DNA of 46,712 nt from Gnetum montanum (lineage: Eukaryota > Streptophyta > Gnetopsida > Gnetales > Gnetaceae): positions 271,670 through 318,381 of the forward strand of contig MNCI01011857.1 of the NCBI GenBank assembly GCA_015680685.1, written 5' to 3'. Below are positions 40,430 to 46,712 of the stretch, in pieces (position 1 is the first letter of the stretch; each line of letters starts with the position of its first letter). A model generated the notes under the pieces. That model saw nothing but the letters and a program-made list of their open reading frames with translations, was not told the origin of the DNA and searched no databases. The position numbers and the translations under genes are program-made.

Positions 40430-40449
40430 GTCCCTACCAACAATGCCAA
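40430..40449 (-). promoter_or_regulatory. element B primer-binding site
   Basis: Directly inside the 5' LTR the minus strand reads TGGCATTGTTGGTAGGGA after one spacer T. Compared with the tRNA-Asp complement used by Athila-like elements (TGGCGCCGTTGCCGGGGA) 12 of 18 positions agree, and five of the six differences are transitions. Confidence 0.65.
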
Positions 40450-41365
40450 TGATGAGTTGTGGATTAATCCAACACCCAATCATACGAGATACAAGTGTTC
40501 ATGCATAGTTCAATTGAATTCTATAGACAAGGCAATGTGATTATGCTAGTAATTGGTTGAGTTCATGATTGTTGTCTTCCCATGTGAGCTTGTAAAAATC
40601 AATGTGTATGGTTTAACTCATAGTGAGGTGTATGATAATTGATGTTGTATGGGCCATTCTCCTAGTATTCATTGTAAAGAGTGAAATAATTCTAATTTTA
40701 AGTTTAACTAAAGTGATAAATGAAGCTAATCTAGCCTAGGAAATGGACATCTATTCTTGACTCTCCACACACATTTTGGACTTACGTAATCGTTACTGGG
40801 ATTACCAAGTACCTTGCTACTAGGCAAACCAAGCAATAATACTACTATGTTACCAAACCATCACACTTAACACTTGGAATCAGTCATATCCATTCCACTT
40901 AACAGTAGTAAAAGTAAGGTTCATGGGAAAGTAAATCAGTATCTAAGAAAATAGTAAACATTATACTAAGTCAAAATAGTTAATATTAGTCTAAGTAAAT
41001 AGTAAATAAGTCTAAGTGATGTTGCAATGATGCAAAGTAATCTCGATCTTTATTTTTGGTCATAAAATGTGTCCAAGTACATTCCACTTGAATAAAGACT
41101 TCATTCAATCACTTAGCATCACATTGTGAGCATACACTGCTAAGTGCTAAGTACTAAGATCAGGAAAACAAAATAACAAAATTTTTCTAAGGTTTAAATG
41201 AAACTATTCTTGGACCATGCACCTAACTATCATATTTATAGGCCTACACATCTCCATGATGTCAGATATCCAACATCATAGCTTATGCCCTAATATCAAG
41301 GATCCAATATCATGACTTCGATATTGAATACCCAATATCATAGCCATAAAAAATGCAACTTATCA
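40450..41365 (-). repeat. element B 5' LTR (916 bp)
   Basis: Plus-strand start TGATGAGTTGTGGATTAATCC, end GCAACTTATCA. On the minus strand the TATA box (TATAAATA) is at 41233-41240, downstream of clustered GATATC/AATATC motifs (41260-41345). Aligns end to end with 28157-29068. Confidence 0.93.
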
Positions 41366-41370
41366 CACAT

Positions 41371-41581
41371 CAATAAAGCTTTCTTTTCATTTCCTTCTAT
41401 ATTTTTCCTATTGCATTCTTTCCACATAAGATTGAATGTTACAAATATTTAACGCTTGTTATGACATCCAGGAAAAGAATGTCATAATAAGTCTTTCTAA
41501 TTGCTTACAAATCTTCTAGGTGATGTACAAAGTCATATTGATCTAATTTATAAATTAGTACTCATCATAAGCTTTCACAGA
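41371..41581 (+). mobile_element. putative old LTR, right copy, 3' portion
   Basis: Sequence between elements B and C. It contains CAATAAAGC near its start (a possible polyadenylation signal) and, at 41547-41570, TTAGTACTCATCATAAGCT matching 24920-24945. Together with 27640-28156 it may form one LTR split by B and bordered by C. Confidence 0.35.
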
Positions 41582-41590
41582 TGATGGGAC

Positions 41591-41700
41591 GCGATATCGC
41601 ATGAGCCGCAATATTGCGTATGCGATATTACAGTCGTCGGGATATAGCATCCCTCACGATATCGCATCCTCCCCCACGATATCGCGTACACAATATCGCA
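41591..41700 (+). repeat. palindromic GCGATATCGC-type motif array in the element C U3
   Basis: GCGATATCGC at 41591-41600, GCAATATTGC at 41608-41617, GCGATATTAC near 41621, CGATATCG at 41657-41664, CGATATCGCG at 41677-41686, and AATATCGCA near 41692-41700. All lie immediately upstream of the TATA box, where U3 enhancer sites would be. Confidence 0.8.
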
Positions 41701-41712
41701 GTGCGCCATCAT

Positions 41713-41724
41713 ATATATAAATAA
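41713..41724 (+). promoter_or_regulatory. element C LTR TATA box
   Basis: TATATAAATA followed by AGAGGCGACTC. It lies about 130 bp inside the LTR, downstream of the palindrome array, the same order as in element B. Confidence 0.65.
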
Positions 41725-41999
41725 GAGGCGACTCTCCCTTGTTTCCTCATCCTAGGCTAGAAGTAGGGAAACTCTGGCAGATTGATCACTCTAGAGATAG
41801 AATATTCTCCATGTGCCCACAGTAGGAGTCCGAAAGTGAACGGATCTTTATTCGAGCAACATTGTACCTGAACACAAGTTGTGTACAGCAATAAAGACGA
41901 ACTTTCTAGATAAACCTTACAGTGCATGGAATATGATTTTATTTAATGTTATTTATTACTTTCTCTCTCACCCTTCTCTCCTAGTAATGTGGAATGAGT

Positions 42000-42362
42000 A
42001 TGACTTGATTACGAGCATCTAAGTGTGACTACTTGGTAACCCAATGGCGTACCTAAGATCTGCGCTTGGTAATCCCAGTGCTAGTTGTGCACCAGGATGT
42101 GTACAAATAATCAAGGAATGGATGCTCATCACACTTAGGCTAGATTAGATTCTCTCAACCCTTTCCTCCTAGATAAGTGTCTCAGTATGACCACTTCAAG
42201 CACGTGCATTACACATGGTGATCCCAGCAATGATTAGCGTTTGGTAGCCACGGTTGCATCGGTTCAGGGTGTGTACGGTAAGTGGGAATGGATGCTGATG
42301 CTAGGTAATTTAGACTTAGTTCATTAGTTAGAGTTAGTTAGTTTCTTCAACCCTTCACCTCA
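42000..42362 (+). repeat. internal duplication in the element C LTR (about 180-200-bp unit)
   Basis: Two blocks each contain TGGT(A/G)ATCCCAG, a GTGTGTAC or GATGTGTAC, GGAATGGATGCT, and end (T/C)TTCAACCCTT or TCTCAACCCTT, near 42085-42162 and 42208-42357. Element B's LTR has one such block. Confidence 0.55.
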
Positions 42363-42584
42363 ATAGCATAGGAGATAAAACATAAAAACCATAAAAATCA
42401 TATACCTCGAACTTACTTAACCATACACCGTGACAACTACAAGTAAGTCTGGGAAGACAATGAATGATTAACCCTAAGTGTTCCATGGGGCGTGTAGGCA
42501 CTTAGTCTGCAGAGTTCGACCCGATCGCACGTGCTACGCTCATATTCGTATGGTTGAGTGTAGGGGTATCTTGCCACTCATCAT

Positions 42585-42602
42585 TAGCGCCGTTGCCAGG
42601 GA
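42585..42602 (+). promoter_or_regulatory. element C primer-binding site (tRNA-Asp type)
   Basis: TAGCGCCGTTGCCAGGGA, one base after the LTR end. It matches the tRNA-Asp complement TGGCGCCGTTGCCGGGGA at 16 of 18 positions; both differences are G to A. Confidence 0.85.
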
Positions 42603-42727
42603 CTAAGTGTTTGTGCGCTAAATAGAACATAGGATATCACTCACATCATTGGGAGCCTAAACGAACCTTTGGGTTAATTAAAGAAAAAAATTTATATATA
42701 AAGGTAACAACACACCGATAAGACATA

Positions 42728-45700
42728 ATGTCTTCATCTTCTTCTCATCAGAGCAACTCACCACCTAGGGACAATACAAAAAATAGTCAGTAATCAAAAA
42801 CACATAACCAAAATCTGCCAAGTCCTAAACAATATCGGATAGTCTATACTCATCCCAATGAGTATATTCCAGACTTTTCCTTTATCCTTCATCAAGATGA
42901 ATAGCTGCGATGGAGAGAATTGCAAGGTAACATCGTGTTACCTCCAGATTGTGCAGTCCCAAACATGCTTCTCCGTGGCTTGGCACAGATTGGCATGACA
43001 GAATTATATGCTGAATACGTTGTGGAAAATTTTGACATGAGGGATTACCATCCCACAGCTTTACAACGTATGAGGGACTCAAGGCAGGAGAGCCAACATA
43101 CCCTGTTGAAGGGCAAAGGCCCGCACGTCCTTAGCGAAATAAGAGATAGTGAACCCATTATAATGGGTTCTCTAACAAATGATGTTCCCCCTACTAATGA
43201 TGGTGGGGAGGTTGGGTATCAGAACCTACGATCAACGATACATAACACTGGTTCTGACCCCCATGAACACCAATTGTTCACAAAGGGAACAACAACTCAT
43301 AATAAGGATGGGCACTTAGATCGTCATCACGATTGGGGCCGGAGTAGCAGAAGAGAAGGTAGGAAACATCATCATGGTGATGGTTCTCCTTCTTCTTCCC
43401 CTTCTTCACATCATTCACCCTCTCCTTCCACCTCTGGGTGCAATCATAGAGAGCATAACGGAGAGGATAAAGGTAAGAAAAATGAGAGACCTTGATGAGA
43501 AAGTCGAGAGAGAGGACAAGGGCATGAACTAAGGGAAAGTAGGGAATAACGAAGACATCACAGGCATCATGAAAGAGATGATCATGACGAACCCCTACTT
43601 GCAACCCGAAGTGTGCTTGATATAACAGAGGCTATTAGAATTCCCGCAAGGCATCTAAAAGATAGTCGGATCAAACGCTTAGAAAACATCCCATGCTTTG
43701 AAGGGGGATACAACTCAGATCCGCAACATCATTTACAGGCATTCCATGATGCATGTGCCTTGCAAAATATAGAGAACGAGTGGCAGAAACTAAAGTTGTT
43801 TCCCAGGACACTCATCAAGGAAGCAGAGAGCTGGTACCAGTCCTTAGAACCGGAAACCATCAGGAGGTGGAGTACGATGTTAGAACTCTTCAACGATAAG
43901 TATCAAACATACTCCAGAGTGTCTAATTTGCATAAGCAGATCCAAGGTTGGAAGCAAGGAACTCATGAAGCCTTGGATGCTACCATGGCTCGCTACTACA
44001 CATTGTTACATCGTTGCCTAAGCCATGGTTACGCACAGCAGGATCAACTTCGCCACATCGTGGATGGGCTAAGGCATGAAACTAGAAGAACCCTTGGGAC
44101 TTATGCCTAAGGGAGACTATCAAAACTTAGAGCCCATAAAGTACATCACTTGTTGGAACAAGTAGCAAAAGAAGAAGGTGAGGCACGAAAAAGAGAAAGT
44201 GCAGAGGAATACAACCGTGACCCTTCCCTTCGAAAGAAGGGAGTGAAATTTTATGATGAGGAGGATGAGTCACCACTCGAGGAGTTGGTGAACCGAAAAA
44301 CCTTGCCGATCCAAAAATTAACAACTGAGGTATCGACTAAGATGGACCAATTGTGGGATTCCTTAGACTCAAGACTTGAAAGTGTCTTGAAAATTGTAGA
44401 AGAGTCTAAGGCGTAACAAAGTAGTGACAAAGATAAAACAAAGCGGAGAAATTCAGGCCCTGCACATAACAAGGATAAGGGAAAAACTACTATCTCTGAT
44501 GAAGTTGTGGATTCAAACACAGACGATGATGGTAGATGTGAGATCTGCCACTATGACCATCCTAAGGAATGTTGTCCAATCATCTCACATCTATAGGAGT
44601 CTGGGGTGTATGCACTTAACCCAAGACTCAACCAACAGCAAACACCCCAAAGGTTACCTTATCCTCAAGGTAACCCAAGGCAGTTCAACCAACCACTAAT
44701 GTACTATCCAAGTGGAACTCCACCACAACCCATCGGACAACATCAGTAGTGGCAATACCCACAGTCATGGGAGATGCCACCGCCAAAATAACAATACCCT
44801 TACCAGCAACCCAATCCATATGGTTATTATGTGCAGCAACCGATTTCTCCAAGTGACTCTATGGGTCACACTACTCCCCAACGTCACTACCAAGTTCGAG
44901 AGTACTTTAGTAGGACTCCTTCTCCTCTGGAAGACACCCCACATACTCACCATTCTCCAACTCCATCTGCACCTCTTCCACATGTAGTTCCCATATAACC
45001 TGCTCCAACAATGCAAGGGGAACTCCCTACTCAACCATAGCAATGTACCGCTACGAGAGCTGTAAATATTCAACTTGCTACTGGTTCTGACAACTGTAAA
45101 AAGAAAAGACCTTTCTTTAGAACGAAAATCCCAGACAAACTCTCGCAACAATAAGCGGTTGAGTCTAGGTATACTCCTCCACCATCTAACACTTCGGAGC
45201 ACCCTTCAGTCCAACAGAGCTTAACGCATACGATTATGTTAACACATACTGTAACCGACTGGATCAAGGTAGGCCACCTTCCCAGGAATCTAACTGACCC
45301 TGGGAGTTCCTTAATCTATCTACAAATCGCTGGGAACAAACCACGTAAGGCTCTTCTTGACTCAGGTTCTAGAGTCAATTTAATATCACGAGAGATGTAT
45401 CAAGCCTGGAACCTGCGCCAACTTAAGAAGAGCAACATCCAACTATAGCTGGCAGACCAGTCCATCACCATTCCCTTGGAATTGGTGGAGGACATTGTTA
45501 CCACTGTGTGTGGTTGGTCCTACCTAGTTGACTTCCTGGTGATAGAAGTTAACAGCAATGAAGGGGACTTCCCAATTATAATGGGAAGGGCATGGCTGAG
45601 TACAGTAGATGCATGCCTTAGGATCCATGATCTTTCCTTGGAAATTTCTAAGATAAAAATTTATGGAAAGATCGAGAAGGGGAAAGTTCCATGCATCACA

Positions 45701-45775
45701 TACAGTGATTCATCAGGTGATGACATGGAGGAAATGCCTCCATGTAACAGGTGTGCCCTTGAAATTTTGAAATAA
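42728..45775 (+). pseudogene. element C gag-protease, single frame with premature stops
   Basis: The ATG at 42728 opens one reading phase that stays in register for about 1016 codons to TAA at 45773, interrupted by stops but with no frameshift seen. Ser-rich N terminus; conserved Gln-Gly-Asn-Ile-Val-Leu-Pro-Pro; a His/Asp/Arg-rich linker (43250-43580); the Gag domain (43613-44110) with Phe-Glu-Gly-Gly-Tyr-Asn-Ser-Asp-Pro-Gln; an acidic coiled part (44150-44416); a short zinc knuckle Cys-Glu-Ile-Cys-His-Tyr-Asp-His-Pro-Lys-Glu-Cys-Cys (about 44537-44575); a Pro/Gln/Tyr-rich stretch; and an aspartic protease with Leu-Leu-Asp-Ser-Gly-Ser (about 45354-45371) and Ile-Ile-Met-Gly-Arg-Ala-Trp-Leu. 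The active-site Asp-Ser-Gly is intact. Confidence 0.88.
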
Positions 45776-46040
45776 AGATGCCTGTATGTAGCAACCACAC
45801 AACAAGTAGTAGACACCCCATGGTTGATAGCTACTCGAAAGAGCAAACAAATATGCATGGAACGAACTGAGGAGACAAACCATGCCAATAATAAAGGCAT
45901 AGACACGTTGGAATATGAGCGTCACCGACTCCCACCCCTCAACCTAAGATCATCAATTGGGAGGAGTTGGGCACTTCTACGAAATTCCAAGAGATGTTCA
46001 TTATTTCGAATCTCTCCCTTACAATTCAATCATGGGGGAG
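45776..46040 (+). pseudogene. element C post-protease remnant joining to the pol end
   Basis: The same frame continues past the TAA with coding-like sequence (Gln-Gln-Val-Val-Asp-Thr-Pro-Trp-Leu) and then reaches TCATGGGGGAG, the landmark that in element B marks the end of integrase. No RT, RNase H or integrase motif lies between. The deletion junction is probably within about 45910-46030. Confidence 0.55.
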
Positions 46041-46083
46041 ATGGCCACCTATGCTAATCATATGCGACCCTCAGTTCTTTTTA

Positions 46084-46230
46084 GTTTTTGTTTTACAAGT
46101 TTTTGTCTTACACATTTTTGTTTTACACTTTTTTGTCTTACACGTTTTTGTTTTACAATTTCTTCAACTTTTCTTGTTTTTGTTTTACAACTTTCTTTAA
46201 CTTTTCTTATTTTTATTTTTCAACATCATT
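46084..46230 (+). repeat. T-rich tandem repeats in element C
   Basis: About five units of 14-17 bp with core TTTTTGT(T/C)TTACA at 46084-46159, followed by two 32-33-bp units ending CTTTTCTT.TTTTT.TTTT.CAAC. A T-rich tract also follows the same landmark in element B. Open frames across it are low-complexity artefacts. Confidence 0.75.
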
Positions 46231-46419
46231 ATACTTTTTCATTTTTTGTGTGCATGTGTTATCCACCCTGTAAGTTTGTCACCTAATAAGTGTTCTTCAT
46301 GATGGTATAAACTGTTATTATGTTGATTGCTAATGTTGGTTTTTACCTTTAAGTCATGATGTTGATACTAAGGTATGTTTCTTTTGATATGGTAGGTAAT
46401 GAGTTCACTTCATCCATCC

Positions 46420-46640
46420 ATACACCAGTTTCTATGGTCTCTCTTGGCTTGGAAATGTATAGTCTCCTTCATAATAAGAACTTTAACGAATTGGTGACTG
46501 GGCACTTCTCAAAATAAGGAAGGACTCAAGGTTTGAAAAGGGTGTGAATTTAAGGGAACTTGATGCTTTTGTGTTGGCCATTCTCTTGGGTGCTTGGATG
46601 TTTTCTTCTTGGGTTTTCTCGCCATTCCGATGTTACCCTA
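46420..46640 (+). other. element C downstream island shared with element B
   Basis: One frame reads Lys-Gly-Val-Asn-Leu-Arg-Glu-Leu-Asp-Ala-Phe-Val near 46540-46575, followed by a hydrophobic run (Leu-Ala-Ile-Leu-Leu-Gly-Ala-Trp). Element B reads Lys-Gly-Val-Thr-Leu-Arg-Glu-Phe-Val-Asp-Phe-Val in its minus strand near 33640-33675. CATCCATCCAT occurs upstream in both. This could be the start of a further ORF. Confidence 0.4.
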
Positions 46641-46712
46641 TTATCGGAAGCTGAGATAATAAAAATAAGAAGTCTTTGCATGGTGTGGTTCTCACGCATA
46701 AAAACACAAAAC

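Larger units (their letters stand above)
28157..41365 (-). mobile_element. element B: 13.2-kb Ty3/gypsy (Athila/Tat-like) LTR retrotransposon
   Basis: Complete element on the minus strand bounded by direct LTRs 28157-29068 (3' LTR) and 40450-41365 (5' LTR), with a perfect 5-bp target duplication CACAT at 28152-28156 and 41366-41370. LTR tips are TGAT..ATCA. A primer-binding site lies just inside the 5' LTR, and a purine run (CATGGGGGTA) abuts the 3' LTR. Order 5' to 3': gag-protease (about 40314-37250), RT, RNase H, integrase (about 37060-34170), a T-rich tract, then an extra ORF (32025-29290). The pol order RT-RH-IN and a PBS resembling a tRNA-Asp complement fit Ty3/gypsy of the Athila/Tat branch. 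All coding parts carry stops and frameshifts; the LTRs look about 85-90% identical by eye, so it is old and immobile. Confidence 0.93.
41582..42583 (+). repeat. element C 5' LTR (about 1002 bp)
   Basis: Starts TGATGGGACGCG and ends GCCACTCATCA (TGAT..ATCA tips) directly before the primer site. It contains a GCGATATCGC palindrome array (41591-41700), a TATA box (TATATAAATA, 41713-41724), an AATAAA (41890-41895), and a duplicated R/U5 block (about 42000-42362). The left border is inferred from the TGAT tip and cannot be confirmed without the 3' LTR. Confidence 0.72.
41582..46712 (+). mobile_element. element C: Ty3/gypsy (Athila/Tat-like) element, pol-deleted, truncated by window end
   Basis: Plus-strand relative of element B. 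5' LTR 41582-42583, primer site 42585-42602, gag-protease frame 42728-45775, a short continuation to about 46040, T-rich repeats, then downstream sequence homologous to the B region after pol. RT, RNase H and integrase motifs are absent between the protease and the TCATGGGGGAG pol-end landmark at 46030. The element therefore looks like a non-autonomous deletion derivative. Its 3' LTR and target duplication lie outside the window. Confidence 0.82.

Noticed and set aside
43278-43604. 108-codon minus-strand frame
   Set aside because: Antisense of the His/Asp-rich gag linker; no independent evidence.
44765-45202. 145-codon Arg/Ser/Trp-rich frame on the minus strand
   Set aside because: Antisense shadow of the Pro/Gln/Tyr-rich gag linker of element C, which aligns with element B in the sense frame.
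45957-46286. Phe/Leu-rich frames that look like membrane proteins
   Set aside because: They translate the T-rich tandem repeats of element C; all three frames are low-complexity.
1-46712. tRNA or rRNA genes
   Set aside because: No cloverleaf-type A and B box combination or rRNA sequence was recognised; the tRNA-Asp-like strings are retrotransposon primer sites.

Overview
The window is nuclear DNA of a land plant. It holds one complete, intron-rich plant gene in the left half (about 2.4-22.5 kb) and a dense, nested bed of retrotransposons in the right half (about 23-46.7 kb). No bacterial, plasmid or organellar signature was seen. Multi-kilobase introns stuffed with LTR and LINE remains next to a conserved single-copy-type gene, plus old Athila/Tat-like Ty3/gypsy elements, suggest a large, repeat-rich genome such as a gymnosperm. 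That taxonomic guess is inference, not shown by the sequence.

Gene: thirteen coding exons (2459-21946, plus strand) join with consistent reading phase and GT/AG borders into an 860-residue Shaker-type potassium channel of the SKOR/GORK outward-rectifying group. It has a cytosolic N terminus, S1-S6 with a charged S4, the TVGYGD pore filter, a C-linker and cyclic-nucleotide-binding-like domain, ankyrin repeats and a C-terminal KHA domain. No frame-disrupting lesion was found. Introns are bimodal: six are 76-172 bp, and the others run from 847 bp to 6.9 kb. The long ones carry a Ty1/copia integrase remnant, a LINE tail, an 832-bp solo LTR with a near-perfect target-site duplication, several diverged tandem duplications and a proline-rich GC island.

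Right half: downstream of the gene lie a 41-bp minisatellite, an antisense RTE-like LINE reverse-transcriptase remnant (23.67-24.35 kb), and an old LTR-like region containing a 484-bp tandem duplication (24.7-28.1 kb). Into this is inserted element B (28157-41365, minus strand), a 13.2-kb Ty3/gypsy element with 912/916-bp LTRs and a perfect 5-bp duplication CACAT. B encodes degenerate Gag-protease and RT-RNase H-integrase, and a further ~900-codon Gln/Glu-rich, helical ORF downstream of pol. Element C (41582 to beyond the window end, plus strand) is a relative with a 5' LTR, a tRNA-Asp-type primer site and a gag-protease frame. It appears to have lost RT-RNase H-integrase by internal deletion.

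The most interesting material is in the B/C lineage: the extra ORF downstream of pol, a U3-like block with its own TATA box in front of it, three copies of the polypurine-tract motif partitioning element B, a short downstream coding island shared by B and C, and palindrome arrays in the LTRs. Part of this may be undescribed, but additional ORFs in plant Tat/Athila elements are a known phenomenon, so novelty needs a database search.
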